DNA from: Solibacillus daqui
GTDB lineage: Bacteria; Bacillota; Bacilli; Bacillales_A; Planococcaceae
DNA: 64,000 nucleotides
NCBI RefSeq assembly: GCF_028747805.1
Contig: NZ_CP114887.1
Location: 675,501 to 739,500 of the forward strand
Reading direction: 5' to 3'
The translations under genes were made by a program, and so were the position numbers. Below, one piece after another: positions 35,497-45,376 of this stretch (position 1 is the stretch's first letter; each line of letters starts with the position of its first letter). Below the pieces are notes generated by a model. It was not told where the DNA came from. It ran no database searches and saw nothing but the letters and a program-made list of their open reading frames with translations.

Positions 35497-38364
35497 GTGA
35501 AAAATACAGAAATCGTTGTACAAGGCGCACGCGCACATAACTTAAAAAATATTGATGTCACAATTCCGCGCGATAAAATCGTTGTTGTGACAGGTCTTTC
35601 AGGTTCAGGGAAATCTTCATTAGCATTTGATACGATTTATGCAGAAGGGCAGCGTCGTTATGTCGAGTCACTTTCTGCGTATGCACGCCAATTTTTAGGG
35701 CAAATGGATAAGCCCGATGTTGATACGATTGAAGGGCTGTCACCAGCGATTTCAATTGACCAAAAAACAACAAGCCGTAACCCGCGCTCAACTGTTGGTA
35801 CAGTTACGGAAATTTACGATTACTTACGTTTACTATTTGCGCGTATTGGTAAGGCGTATTGTCCAACGCACGGAATTGAAATTACGTCGCAGACGGTCGA
35901 GCAAATGGTGGATCGTTTAATGGAATATCCAGAGCGCACAAAAATTCAATTGTTAGCGCCGGTCATTGAAGGAAAAAAGGGAACGCATGTCAAGTTATTA
36001 GAAGACTTGAAAAAGCAAGGCTATGTGCGTATTCGATTAAATGGTGAACTTCGTGATTTAGACGATCATATCGAGCTTGATAAAAATAAAAAGCATACAA
36101 TTGAAGTCGTTATTGACCGTGTTGTGATGAAAGAAGGCATTGAATCGCGTTTAAGTGATTCTATTGAAGCTGCTCTAAAAATCGCAGAAGGTCGTGTGTT
36201 AGTGGATGTTATGGAGCATGAGGAGTTACTTTTTAGTGAGCACCATGCTTGTCCGCACTGTGGCTTCTCAATTGGCGAGCTTGAGCCACGTATGTTCTCT
36301 TTTAATAGTCCGTTTGGTGCGTGTCCATCATGTGATGGATTAGGGAGCACAGTAAAAGCGGATATTGAATTAGTTGTGCCCGATTGGAATTTATCACTTC
36401 TTGATAATGCGATTGCTCCGTGGGAATCTGTATCATCAATGTATTATCCGCAGCTACTAGCATCGGTATGTCGTCATTACGATATTCCGATGGACGTGCC
36501 AGTGAAGGATATTCCAAAGGCGAAAATGGATAAAATTTTATACGGATCTGGCAAGGAAAAAGTCCATTTTGAATATACAAATGATTACGGCAGTATGCAT
36601 AAGAAGGACATCGAATTCGAGGGGGTAATTCCAAATATCGAGCGCCGCTTCAAGGATTCTTCTTCTGACTATGTACGTGATTCTATGCAAAAATTTATGA
36701 CGGAGCAGCCATGTAGGTCTTGTAAAGGGCATCGTCTAAAACAGGAAACATTAGCCGTGAAAATTAAAGGGCAAAACATTTCAGAGGCAACGCGTCATTC
36801 TATCATAGAAATGTATGATTTCTTTAGTTCGGTGGAATTATCAGAAAAAGAAAAGCAAATTGCTAATTTAATTATTCGAGAAGTAATTGAGCGTTTGAGA
36901 TTTTTACTTGATGTTGGTTTGAACTATTTAACGTTGGCGCGTTCTGCAGGTACATTGTCAGGTGGGGAAGCGCAGCGAATTCGTTTGGCAACGCAAATTG
37001 GCTCACGTTTAACAGGTGTTCTTTATATTTTAGATGAACCTTCGATTGGTCTGCATCAGCGTGATAATGACCGATTGATTGCTACACTTGAAAGCATGCG
37101 TGATTTAGGAAATACGCTAATTATCGTAGAGCATGATGAAGATACAATGATGGCAGCAGACCATTTAATTGATATTGGGCCTGGTGCTGGTGTCCATGGT
37201 GGGCAAATTATTGCGCAGGGTACGCCAAAGCAAGTGATGAAAAATAAAGACTCCATTACAGGGCAGTATTTAAGTGGGAGAAAGTTCATTCCACTACCTC
37301 AGGAGCGCCGAGAATCAGATGGTCGTAAAATTACGATTAAAGGGGCTTCGGAAAATAACTTAAAAAATGTTAATGTAGAAATTCCACTTGGGCAATTTAT
37401 TGCGGTAACAGGAGTATCAGGTTCGGGGAAATCTACATTAGTAAATGAAATTTTATATAAGGCACTTGCATCGAAATTAAATCGTGCCAAAGTAAAGCCG
37501 GGCGCACACAAATCAATTGAAGGGCTAGAGCAGCTTGAAAAAGTAATTGATGTAGACCAATCACCAATTGGTCGCACGCCACGTTCAAATCCTGCAACGT
37601 ATATTGGTGTATTTGATGATGTACGCGATGTATTTGCGATGACGAATGAGGCAAAGGTGCGCGGCTATAAAAAAGGTCGTTTTTCGTTTAATGTGAAGGG
37701 TGGCCGCTGTGAAGCTTGTCGCGGCGATGGCATTATTAAAATAGAAATGCACTTCTTGCCAGATGTTTATGTACCATGTGAAATCTGTCACGGTAAACGC
37801 TACAACCGTGAGACGTTAGAAGTGAAATACAAAGAGAAAAATATTGCTGACATTTTAGAAATGACAGTGGAAGATGCTCTAGAGTTTTTCGGTAACTTAC
37901 CAAAAATACAGCGTAAACTGCAAACGATTGTCGATGTAGGGCTTGGCTATGTTAAACTTGGTCAACCAGCAACAACATTATCTGGTGGTGAGGCACAGCG
38001 TGTAAAATTAGCATCTGAATTGCATCGTCGTTCAAACGGAAAGTCATTCTACATTTTAGACGAACCAACAACAGGTCTTCATGTCGATGATATTGCGCGC
38101 CTATTAAAGGTGTTACATCGTTTAGTAGAAAACGGTGAAACGGTGCTGGTTATTGAACACAATTTAGACGTGATTAAAACGGTCGATCATATTATCGATT
38201 TAGGTCCAGAAGGTGGCGATGGCGGCGGTACAATTTTAGCGACTGGCACCCCTGAACAGATTTCGGAAGTGAAGGAGAGCTATACAGGTTATTATTTAAA
38301 GCCAATTTTAGAGCGCGATCGTGAACGCATGGCTGACAAAATTGAAATGGCGAAAAGTAAATAG
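35497..38364 (+). CDS. uvrA: UvrABC excinuclease subunit A
   Basis: Damage-recognition ATPase of nucleotide excision repair, 955 aa. Two ABC modules are visible: Walker [11 protein letters not shown] near residue 30 and [10 protein letters not shown] near 640, with signatures [16 protein letters not shown] and [16 protein letters not shown]. Zinc-finger cysteines are in CPHCGFSIG with CPSCDGLG, and CEACRGDG with [11 protein letters not shown] 35497 is chosen from AGAAGGGTG about 6 bases upstream and from the family start; GTG 35488, which overlaps the uvrB stop, is in frame but lies within the ribosome site. Cotranscribed with uvrB. Confidence 0.97.
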   Translation: MKNTEIVVQGARAHNLKNIDVTIPRDKIVVVTGLSGSGKSSLAFDTIYAEGQRRYVESLSAYARQFLGQMDKPDVDTIEGLSPAISIDQKTTSRNPRSTVGTVTEIYDYLRLLFARIGKAYCPTHGIEITSQTVEQMVDRLMEYPERTKIQLLAPVIEGKKGTHVKLLEDLKKQGYVRIRLNGELRDLDDHIELDKNKKHTIEVVIDRVVMKEGIESRLSDSIEAALKIAEGRVLVDVMEHEELLFSEHHACPHCGFSIGELEPRMFSFNSPFGACPSCDGLGSTVKADIELVVPDWNLSLLDNAIAPWESVSSMYYPQLLASVCRHYDIPMDVPVKDIPKAKMDKILYGSGKEKVHFEYTNDYGSMHKKDIEFEGVIPNIERRFKDSSSDYVRDSMQKFMTEQPCRSCKGHRLKQETLAVKIKGQNISEATRHSIIEMYDFFSSVELSEKEKQIANLIIREVIERLRFLLDVGLNYLTLARSAGTLSGGEAQRIRLATQIGSRLTGVLYILDEPSIGLHQRDNDRLIATLESMRDLGNTLIIVEHDEDTMMAADHLIDIGPGAGVHGGQIIAQGTPKQVMKNKDSITGQYLSGRKFIPLPQERRESDGRKITIKGASENNLKNVNVEIPLGQFIAVTGVSGSGKSTLVNEILYKALASKLNRAKVKPGAHKSIEGLEQLEKVIDVDQSPIGRTPRSNPATYIGVFDDVRDVFAMTNEAKVRGYKKGRFSFNVKGGRCEACRGDGIIKIEMHFLPDVYVPCEICHGKRYNRETLEVKYKEKNIADILEMTVEDALEFFGNLPKIQRKLQTIVDVGLGYVKLGQPATTLSGGEAQRVKLASELHRRSNGKSFYILDEPTTGLHVDDIARLLKVLHRLVENGETVLVIEHNLDVIKTVDHIIDLGPEGGDGGGTILATGTPEQISEVKESYTGYYLKPILERDRERMADKIEMAKSK

Positions 38365-38449
38365 TCTAAATTGCAAGTGTGTCAATGAAACTTTTTGTCC
38401 TCCCTCCTCGTATAATAAAATAGATACGATGAGAGGGAGGAATTTTTTT

Positions 38450-39658
38450 ATGCAAGAACAACGAAAACGCATTTTACAATTAGTAGAAAACGGTACAATT
38501 ACAGCTGAAGAGGCCATTGTTTTATTAGAAAAGTTATCAGGCAAAAACGAATCCACTCCGCTTCCAGTTCAACCGGTCGTGCCTCCAAATGAGCCAAAAG
38601 AGAACGAGCCTGTTTTTAAAGCAGAGCCGGTTGATGAAGCGAAAGAACAACGAAAAACGACAGGATTTGAAGATATTTTTGGCAAATCATTTAATGATAA
38701 AGAATTCAATAAAAAAATGGATGACTTCATGGGCGATATTAAAAAGGATTTATCTCAATTAAGCACGCGTATGACAGGGTTAGTTGGTGCAGCATTATCA
38801 AAATTAAAAGACTTAGATATTGAAACGCCTTTTGGTGAAAAAGTAGAGTTTTCCAAAACTTATGCTTATCCAGCTATTGATGTGAGAAGTATTGAACTGG
38901 ATATAGCCAATGGAAAAATTGATGTAGTGCAAGCGACGGATGAATTAATAACTATTCAGGTGAATGGTAAAACAACACTTAAAGGCACTGAAGAAGAAAC
39001 AATTACGCACATTACCGAATCATTAGTTACAAAGACGGATGATAAAATATATATGAAGTCAGAAAATAAATTTACCCAGTTGAAAGTGCAAATCGCTATT
39101 CCCAAAAAACATTATGACGTATTTATTGCCCGCTTAATGAATGGCGGTATTTCAGTAGAAAACTTAGATGCGAAATTAATAAAAGCCCGTACTTATAATG
39201 GGGCAATTCGAGTAAACCATACACAATTTGACCATGCCGAGCTGCAAACGAGCAATGGAGCTGTAGAAGCACGTACTGTAAAGGGTACCGACTTAGAAAT
39301 TGAAACTGCAAATGGCCGAATTTATGTCGATGGTGATTTAAAAGAAGTCGATGCTGAATCTATGAACGGTCATGTTGTCGTAACTACTTCAAGTGCAGAA
39401 GCGAATAAAGTAAAAGCGCGTGCGTTGGCTGGTTCGGTCGAAATCTATGTACCAAAAACAGTGGCGCTAGAAGGACAAATTTTCTCAAACTTAGGGAAAG
39501 CAGATGTCGGCTTAAACGATGTGAAGCTGTATGAGGAAGAGGAGCAATTCCTGTTAAAATCCGTGCGCTTTACAAAAGAGCTAGAAGGCGCAAAATTATT
39601 GAAATTGACAGGTGAATCACGTACGGGTACAGTGCTAGTTCGTTACACATTACAATAA
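38450..39658 (+). CDS. yvlB: DUF4097/YvlB-like adhesin-fold protein
   Basis: A 402-residue protein. The N-terminal helical segment QRKRILQLVENGTITAEEAI is the SHOCT-like/YvlB-N domain; a charged linker follows; the C-terminal ~220 residues form a repetitive beta-helix-like DUF4097 domain (IELDIANGKIDVVQA, ARTYNGAIRVNH, LQTSNGAVEARTV, IETANGRIYVDGD, AESMNGHVVVTTS). No signal peptide is seen. In B. subtilis the yvlABCD stress operon (responding to envelope stress) lies near uvrBA, and the same order is kept here. GGGAGG lies 9 bases before the ATG. The role is probably in the envelope-stress response. Confidence 0.8.
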   Translation: MQEQRKRILQLVENGTITAEEAIVLLEKLSGKNESTPLPVQPVVPPNEPKENEPVFKAEPVDEAKEQRKTTGFEDIFGKSFNDKEFNKKMDDFMGDIKKDLSQLSTRMTGLVGAALSKLKDLDIETPFGEKVEFSKTYAYPAIDVRSIELDIANGKIDVVQATDELITIQVNGKTTLKGTEEETITHITESLVTKTDDKIYMKSENKFTQLKVQIAIPKKHYDVFIARLMNGGISVENLDAKLIKARTYNGAIRVNHTQFDHAELQTSNGAVEARTVKGTDLEIETANGRIYVDGDLKEVDAESMNGHVVVTTSSAEANKVKARALAGSVEIYVPKTVALEGQIFSNLGKADVGLNDVKLYEEEEQFLLKSVRFTKELEGAKLLKLTGESRTGTVLVRYTLQ

Positions 39659-39670
39659 AATGATATGTTC

Positions 39671-39710
39671 AGCCCACATACAAGAAAGTAAACTTGTATG
39701 TGGGCTTTTA
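39671..39710 (+). terminator. Rho-independent terminator after yvlB
   Basis: AGCCCACATACAAG at 39671-39684 pairs perfectly with CTTGTATGTGGGCT at 39693-39706, followed by TTTT. Confidence 0.88.
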
Positions 39711-39810
39711 GTGTGCTTTAAATCGTTAAAAAGGTTGAATATTTGTTATATTAATAAAATTTCTAACTATAACAAAGTAATTACGAGGAGTATGAAATAT
39801 CACAGATGTA

Positions 39811-39888
39811 ATGCAAAAAATATTAGAAATTTGGTTTACTAATCTAGCTAAATTCAGTTGGGAACTAGCAAAAAAAGGAGCATTTTAA
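39811..39888 (+). CDS. Possible 25-residue amphipathic peptide
   Basis: An ATG opens a 25-codon frame, MQKILEIWFTNLAKFSWELA followed by five residues ending in Phe. The composition (Trp, Phe, Leu, Lys) suggests an amphipathic membrane-active helix. The nearest Shine-Dalgarno, GAGGAG at 39785-39790, is about 20 bases away, so translation is doubtful. The surrounding 39711-39985 has no other ORF. Confidence 0.2.
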   Translation: MQKILEIWFTNLAKFSWELAKKGAF

Positions 39889-39985
39889 TATTGAAAAGAA
39901 ACTGTAATAAATTTATAGCTTGAAAGTGCTATAATGAATAGGAAAATTTATTTTATAAAGACATAGAACTTAGGTGGTTTCGTTA

Positions 39986-40672
39986 ATGATTCAAATGAAT
40001 AATGTAGTGAAAAAGTATCCTAATGGCGTTGTCGCAGTAAACGGGATTACAATTGATATAAAAACAGGTGAGTTCGTGTATGTAGTAGGCCCAAGTGGTG
40101 CCGGAAAATCGACGTTTATTAAGTTGATGTACCGAGAAGAAAAGCCTACGTCAGGTGATGTAATGATTAATAACATTAACTTGCGTACCTTGAAAAATAG
40201 CCGTGTGCCGTTTTTACGACGTCAGTTAGGGGTTGTATTCCAAGACTTTAAATTGCTGCCACGACTAACAGTGTATGAAAACGTGGCCTTTGCGTTGGAA
40301 GTAATTGAAGAACAGCCAAAAGTAATTCGCAAACGTGTAATGGAAGTATTAGAACTTGTTGGTTTGAAACATAAAGTACGCATGTTCCCAAGCGAATTAT
40401 CTGGTGGAGAGCAGCAACGTGTGGCGATTGCCCGTTCAATTGTGAATCGTCCGAAAGTAATGATTGCGGACGAGCCAACGGGGAACCTAGATCCTGATAC
40501 GTCTTGGGAAATTATGAATATTTTTGAAGAAATTAATCGTCAAGGTACGACGATTGTAATGGCGACACATAACCGTGAAATCGTAAACACAATTCGTAAG
40601 CGTGTTATAGCAATTGAAGGCGGTATGATTGTACGCGATGAGTACGGGGGTGACTATGGCTATGAAAGCTAG
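39986..40672 (+). CDS. ftsE: Cell division ABC transporter ATPase FtsE
   Basis: ATPase of the FtsEX complex that controls peptidoglycan hydrolases. Walker A is GPSGAGKST (about 36-44), the Q-loop is VFQDFKLLP, the signature is LSGGEQQRVAIARS, and Walker B is MIADEPTGNLDP. At 228 aa it has the expected length. ATG 39986 lies 9 bases after AGGTGG; an in-frame GTG at 39974 is inside that site. The gene overlaps ftsX by 17 bases. Confidence 0.96.
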   Translation: MIQMNNVVKKYPNGVVAVNGITIDIKTGEFVYVVGPSGAGKSTFIKLMYREEKPTSGDVMINNINLRTLKNSRVPFLRRQLGVVFQDFKLLPRLTVYENVAFALEVIEEQPKVIRKRVMEVLELVGLKHKVRMFPSELSGGEQQRVAIARSIVNRPKVMIADEPTGNLDPDTSWEIMNIFEEINRQGTTIVMATHNREIVNTIRKRVIAIEGGMIVRDEYGGDYGYES

Positions 40673-41558
40673 AACGCTCGTACGCCATTTTAGAGAAAGC
40701 TTTAAATCATTAGGACGTAATAGCTGGATGACAATTGCATCAGTCAGTGCGGTAACGGTAACATTACTATTAGTCGGTGTTTTTTCAGTTATTATGATGA
40801 ACTTAAATAAAGTAGCATCAGATTTAGAAAACGATGTTGAAATTCGAGTGATGATTGATATTATTTCAGATGAAAAACAAATAGATATAGTAGAAAATGA
40901 GCTCATAGATAAGATTCAAGGAATGCCAGATGTTGAGGAAGTTACATATTCTTCAAAAGAAGATGAATTAAATAAATTGATAAAAGATTTTGGTGATGAA
41001 TTAAGCCTTTTCGAACAAAATAACCCACTTTACAACGTGTTATATGTAAAGGCGGTTGACCCATTAAAAACAGCAGAAGTGGCGAAGCAAATTGATAGTT
41101 TCGACAATACACAGGAAGTTGTATATGGAGAAGGAAAAGTTGAAAAGCTTTTTAACGTTTTAGCGATTGCTCGTAATGTAGGGCTTGTATTAATTTTAGG
41201 GTTATTATTTACAGCGATGTTCTTAATTTCGAATACAATTCGTATTACGATCATTGCACGTAAAGATGAAATTGAAATTATGAAATTAGTAGGGGCGACA
41301 AATTCATTTGTGCGCATTCCATTTGTATTAGAAGGTATGTTTCTAGGTATTATCGGCTCGATTATTCCAATTACTGTCGTATCCTTGGCTTACTATAAAA
41401 TACATGAATTATTAGCACCACGCTTAAAAGGTGAGTTATTCCAAATTTTAGACACAATGCCATTACTGTTCCAAGTGAACGGCCTGATTTTATTAATCGG
41501 TATTTTCATCGGTATATGGGGTAGCTTTATGTCGGTACGCAAGTTTTTAAAGATTTAA
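40656..41558 (+). CDS. ftsX: Cell division ABC transporter permease FtsX
   Basis: Membrane partner of FtsE, 300 aa. The N-terminal SLGRNSWMTIASVSAVTVTL leads into the first membrane helix; an extracellular domain follows (about 60-165), then three helices with NTIRITIIARKDEIEIMKLV between helices 2 and 3. The extracellular domain contacts and activates a cell-wall hydrolase, here probably the M23 protein encoded next. ATG 40656 is placed by GGGGG 5 bases upstream; ATG 40662 is also possible. Confidence 0.95.
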   Translation: MAMKARTLVRHFRESFKSLGRNSWMTIASVSAVTVTLLLVGVFSVIMMNLNKVASDLENDVEIRVMIDIISDEKQIDIVENELIDKIQGMPDVEEVTYSSKEDELNKLIKDFGDELSLFEQNNPLYNVLYVKAVDPLKTAEVAKQIDSFDNTQEVVYGEGKVEKLFNVLAIARNVGLVLILGLLFTAMFLISNTIRITIIARKDEIEIMKLVGATNSFVRIPFVLEGMFLGIIGSIIPITVVSLAYYKIHELLAPRLKGELFQILDTMPLLFQVNGLILLIGIFIGIWGSFMSVRKFLKI

Positions 41559-41753
41559 CTTACTTTAGCAAATTCTTTGTGTACCAGAAGCAAAGCGACA
41601 GGTACAGAAGACCTTTACTCCTATAAGTGAGAGATACATGCAACATGAAAGCAGTAATTCTACTAGGGAATATCACAAATACTGTACAAGCTCAAAAAAC
41701 GCATCTAAGACAATCTTAAAAAAATAATTAGGCGTTTAGGGGGAATATAAGTT

Positions 41754-43037
41754 TTGAAGAAGCAAAATACACGTTCATTTAAACTACTGGCTGTATTATT
41801 CGCATGCGTATTATTCATTCAAATGCCAGCAGCCTATGCAGCAAGTTTAAGTGATTTGAAAAAAGAACGTAGCGAGCTTGAAGCTCAGAAAAAAGCATTA
41901 AATAATTCGTTACAGCAAAAAGCAAGTGAGTTAAATTCCAATCAAAATAAACAGCAGCAATTGATTAGTCAATTAGAACAAATTGGTGCGGAAATCAATA
42001 ATAAGAACCATGAAATTGCGATAGTAAAGTTTGATATTGAAATCGCGAATCAAGAAATTGCTGCGTTAGAACAAAGTATTGCAGAGCTACAGGAAAAAAT
42101 CGATCAACGTGATGCGCTATTACGTGAGCGTGCACGTGCGATTCAAACAGGTGGTACAGTAAGTTATATTGATGTATTACTAGGAGCAAACAGCTTCGTA
42201 GATTTCATCGACCGTTTCTCAGCGGTAAGTACGTTAATGGATGCCGACCGCCAAATTATGCGTGAGCAAAAAGAAGACCAAGAAAAGCTAGAAGTTCAAA
42301 AGGCTGAATTACTCGAGAAGAAGAAAAACTTAGAGGCGAATAAAGCACAGCTAGAAAAACTAAGAGCAGATCTTGAGCAGCAAAAGAAAGAGAAAAATAA
42401 GGTAGTAGACGAGCTTGAAAAAGAGGAAGCGCGTTTACATGAACAAAAAGAATCAATCGAAACACATCTTGAAGAAAACATTGAGCTAAGTAAAGACTTA
42501 GAAAATCAAATTATGGCAGAGCAACGTCGTATAGCAGAAATTGCGCGTAAAAAGGCGTTAGAGGATGCAGCGAAAAAGAAACAGGAGAATAATGCATATT
42601 CTGGGAATTTACCAACTGTTTCAGCGGGGACATGGACAAGACCTGCTGCTGGGCGCTTTACTTCCGGTTTTGGAGGACGTGATATTGGTCCAATCGGCAG
42701 TAAGAATCACTTAGGTGTTGATATCGCGAACTCAATCGGTACACCAGTAGTAGCAGCAGCCGATGGGGTAGTATCCTATGTCGGTACAATGAATGGCTAT
42801 GGTAAAGTAGTGATGGTGACACACTCATTAGATGGAAAACCTTTTACGTCGGTTTATGGACACTTAAGTGGCTTTACATCGAGTGTGGGTGATGCTGTAT
42901 CAAAAGGGGAACAAATTGCGAAAATGGGGAACACGGGTAACTCAACTGGGCCACACGTGCACTTCGAAATTCACGTAGGTGAGTGGAACGGAAAACGATC
43001 AAACGCTGTTAACCCGTTACGTTATATTTCTTTATAA
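41754..43037 (+). CDS. Secreted M23-family murein hydrolase/activator (EnvC-like)
   Basis: A 427-residue exported protein. Residues 1-29 are a signal peptide (LLAVLFACVLFIQMPAAYA). Residues ~30-270 form a long coiled coil rich in Glu, Lys and Gln; residues ~300-427 form an M23 peptidase (LysM-free). The zinc ligands appear intact: HLGVDIAN for the first His and Asp and HVHFEIHVG for the second pair. Coiled coil plus hydrolase is the plan of FtsEX-controlled enzymes (EnvC, PcsB, CwlO), and the gene follows ftsX by 195 bases. In B. subtilis the FtsEX-controlled enzyme is CwlO, with a different catalytic domain. TTG start with GGGGG about 10 bases upstream. Confidence 0.88.
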   Translation: MKKQNTRSFKLLAVLFACVLFIQMPAAYAASLSDLKKERSELEAQKKALNNSLQQKASELNSNQNKQQQLISQLEQIGAEINNKNHEIAIVKFDIEIANQEIAALEQSIAELQEKIDQRDALLRERARAIQTGGTVSYIDVLLGANSFVDFIDRFSAVSTLMDADRQIMREQKEDQEKLEVQKAELLEKKKNLEANKAQLEKLRADLEQQKKEKNKVVDELEKEEARLHEQKESIETHLEENIELSKDLENQIMAEQRRIAEIARKKALEDAAKKKQENNAYSGNLPTVSAGTWTRPAAGRFTSGFGGRDIGPIGSKNHLGVDIANSIGTPVVAAADGVVSYVGTMNGYGKVVMVTHSLDGKPFTSVYGHLSGFTSSVGDAVSKGEQIAKMGNTGNSTGPHVHFEIHVGEWNGKRSNAVNPLRYISL

Positions 43038-43046
43038 GAATAAACA

Positions 43047-43084
43047 AAAGGCTAAACTTCGAATTTTTGGAGTTTTGCCTTTTT
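43047..43084 (+). terminator. Rho-independent terminator after M23 gene
   Basis: AAAAGGCTAAACTTC (43046-43060) pairs with GGAGTTTTGCC (43069-43079) with one bulge and is followed by a T run. Confidence 0.7.
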
Positions 43085-43149
43085 CTTTTGAATAATTTGT
43101 TAAAAGTTATGATATGGTACTACTAGAAACAGAGGACGGGGTGTAAAAC

Positions 43150-43722
43150 ATGAAAAAGAATATCGGCATCCTCATCGTTTTAGTGCTAGTTATAACGATG
43201 ATGGGTACTTATATAAAAAAAGAGTTAGATGAAGGCAAGAAGATTAGTGAGCAAGTGATTGGTAAAGAAGTCGCGTTAGATGAAACAATTGGCTTAGAAA
43301 AAGGAAACATTGCACCAGATTTTACATTGTATAATTTGGATGGAAAGCCTCTTACATTATCAGATTTAAAAGGCAAGCGTGTCGTGTTAAATTTCTGGAC
43401 AACATGGTGTCCACCGTGTAAGGCCGAGATGCCGCATATGCAGGAATATTACGAAAAATATAAAGAAGAGGACAATGTCGAAATTGTTGGCGTGAATTTA
43501 ACCTATGACAGAGAAAAGGTTGAACGTGTTGAACAGTTTTTAAAAAGCTACAACATTACCTTTCCAATTTTGTTAGAGCCAGACGGGTCAGTTGCCTCAC
43601 AATTTAAAATTATTACGATTCCAACGACGTTTATAATTGATACAGAAGGACGCATCCAAAAGAAAATTGTTGGTCCGCTTGATTTAGAAACATTGCGTGA
43701 TAATGTGACACAGTTAGATTAA
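43150..43722 (+). CDS. Membrane-anchored thioredoxin-like protein (TlpA/ResA type)
   Basis: A 190-residue extracytoplasmic thiol-disulfide oxidoreductase. Residues ~4-22 are a membrane anchor (IGILIVLVLVITMMGTYI). The active site is FWTTWCPPCKAEMPHM (CxxC about residues 86-89), and the cis-proline loop is TIPTTFIID. AhpC/TSA-like strands IAPDFTLYNLDGKPLTLSDL precede it. ResA-like proteins reduce apocytochrome c or other wall proteins. The gene stands alone between a terminator and ctpB; its target is unknown. Confidence 0.87.
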   Translation: MKKNIGILIVLVLVITMMGTYIKKELDEGKKISEQVIGKEVALDETIGLEKGNIAPDFTLYNLDGKPLTLSDLKGKRVVLNFWTTWCPPCKAEMPHMQEYYEKYKEEDNVEIVGVNLTYDREKVERVEQFLKSYNITFPILLEPDGSVASQFKIITIPTTFIIDTEGRIQKKIVGPLDLETLRDNVTQLD

Positions 43723-43844
43723 CTTTTGGGAAATAGTAATTCTGCAAAACAGAAATAGTTGTAATGTGATTAAAATTTGATTCGACTTAAGTAGTATGAA
43801 ATGATTCTTTGCTTCATAAGTTTTTATGGAGTGGAGGGAAGTTC

Positions 43845-45275
43845 GTGCGAAAAAGTCGAATTTTTTTATTGTTGGTTGCTATGCTCATTGTTGTCGGCAC
43901 TGTATATGGTTATAGCGAGTTGCAAAAAAAGGATCAAAAAAAGGTACAGGCAGATTTTGCGGTGGTAAATGAGTTACATGACCTAATTACAACTGAAACG
44001 GTGTATGACATTACGTCAGAAAAATTAGTCGAAGGTGCGCTGCGGGGAATGGCGGATGCAATAAATGATCCATATAGCACGTACTATACGGAACAAGAAG
44101 CTGCGTTTCATAAGCAAACATTGGCAAGTGAACGGGTTGGTATCGGGTTGGAGTTATCAGAAGTGAACGGGAAATTCATTGTTGTAGCGCCAGTGAAAGC
44201 TTCACCGGCAGAGAAAGCAGGAATTCGTCCGCTAGATGAGCTTGTTCAAGTGAATGAAACTAGACTAGAAGGAATGACATTCAGTGAAGTGATGAAACTA
44301 ATGCAAGGGAAAGAAGGGGAAACACTAGAGCTTGTATTGTTTCGACCAGAGTTAGATAGTCATGTGAAGCTATTAGTAAAGCGTGAGAAGCTAAAAAATA
44401 CAACTGTCCAAACACAATTACTTGATGTTGAAGGCGTAAAAATTGGGTATGTGATTGTTTCACTATTTGCTGAAAAAACGGCTGAAGAATGGAAAAATGC
44501 ATTGGACATATTGTTCACTAAGGATATTGAAGGCTTAATCATTGATGTGCGCGATAACCCAGGTGGCTATTTACATAGCGTTGCACAAATGATGAGTATG
44601 TTTGAACAAAAAGAAACTATTTTTGCTTATATGCAAAATCATGATGGAGCAACAGAGCCGTTGAAAACAAAAGCAAATGAAGCATTTGAGCCATATGCAA
44701 AGCAGTTAAAGTCAATGCCAATTACGATTTTACAAAATGAAGGCAGTGCTTCAGCGAGTGAAGTGTTTGCTGGCGCATTGCAAGATTGGAAACGTGCAAT
44801 GCTAATTGGTGTGACAAGCTTCGGAAAAGGAACTGTACAACAAACTTGGGAACTACAAAATGGTGGAGAAGTCAAGCTCTCAACAAATAAATGGCTGACA
44901 CCTTCTAAGCGTTGGATACATCAAGTAGGGATTGAACCAGATCTTGAAGTGAAGCAGCACCCGCTTTATAAAATGGAAATGAAAGTGCTCAAAGGCCGTT
45001 TTGATGTGGGGGAGTATGGTGAAGAAGTGGCATATACTCAACGAGTGCTAAGTGAATTAGGCTACAATATTGAACGTTCAGATGGTTTTTATGATATGGA
45101 TATGGCAAATGAAGTTGAAAAGTTCCGTAAGAAATATGATTTACAAGATGGTAGGCATTTAGATGAGGTATTTTTCCGAGAGCTCACTATGCAGATTCAA
45201 AAATTTAAACATGACCCAGTGAATGATATGCAATTGCAAATGGGTGTGAGCTATATCATGCATCAATTGGAGTAA
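43845..45275 (+). CDS. ctpB: Carboxy-terminal processing protease CtpB
   Basis: S41 serine protease, 476 aa. Residues ~5-22 are a signal anchor; a PDZ domain follows (GIGLELSEVNGKFIVVAPVK to about 180), then the S41 core with the catalytic Ser in EGSASASEVFAGAL and Lys in SFGKGTVQQTW. The C-terminal PG-binding-type domain (GEYGEEVAYTQRVLSELGYN) is also seen in B. subtilis CtpB, which cleaves SpoIVFA in the spore pathway. Order ftsEX-ctpB-minJ is as in B. subtilis. GTG 43845 lies 7 bases after TGGAGGGAA; the frame upstream from 43809 has no ribosome site. Confidence 0.93.
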   Translation: MRKSRIFLLLVAMLIVVGTVYGYSELQKKDQKKVQADFAVVNELHDLITTETVYDITSEKLVEGALRGMADAINDPYSTYYTEQEAAFHKQTLASERVGIGLELSEVNGKFIVVAPVKASPAEKAGIRPLDELVQVNETRLEGMTFSEVMKLMQGKEGETLELVLFRPELDSHVKLLVKREKLKNTTVQTQLLDVEGVKIGYVIVSLFAEKTAEEWKNALDILFTKDIEGLIIDVRDNPGGYLHSVAQMMSMFEQKETIFAYMQNHDGATEPLKTKANEAFEPYAKQLKSMPITILQNEGSASASEVFAGALQDWKRAMLIGVTSFGKGTVQQTWELQNGGEVKLSTNKWLTPSKRWIHQVGIEPDLEVKQHPLYKMEMKVLKGRFDVGEYGEEVAYTQRVLSELGYNIERSDGFYDMDMANEVEKFRKKYDLQDGRHLDEVFFRELTMQIQKFKHDPVNDMQLQMGVSYIMHQLE

Positions 45276-45376
45276 AAGGACTATCGTGTAAGTGAAATGC
45301 AAAGAAATAGAAATACAAATAGGACTACGCAATATGAAAAGGATTTGATACAATTAGTCGTACGGTAGGTGAGAGC

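Noticed and set aside
39660..39842. 60-residue frame after yvlB
   Set aside because: It runs straight through a strong terminator hairpin and has no ribosome site.
41559..41753. Riboswitch or small gene between ftsX and the M23 gene
   Set aside because: No family motif, no ORF with a ribosome site and no clear terminator were seen.
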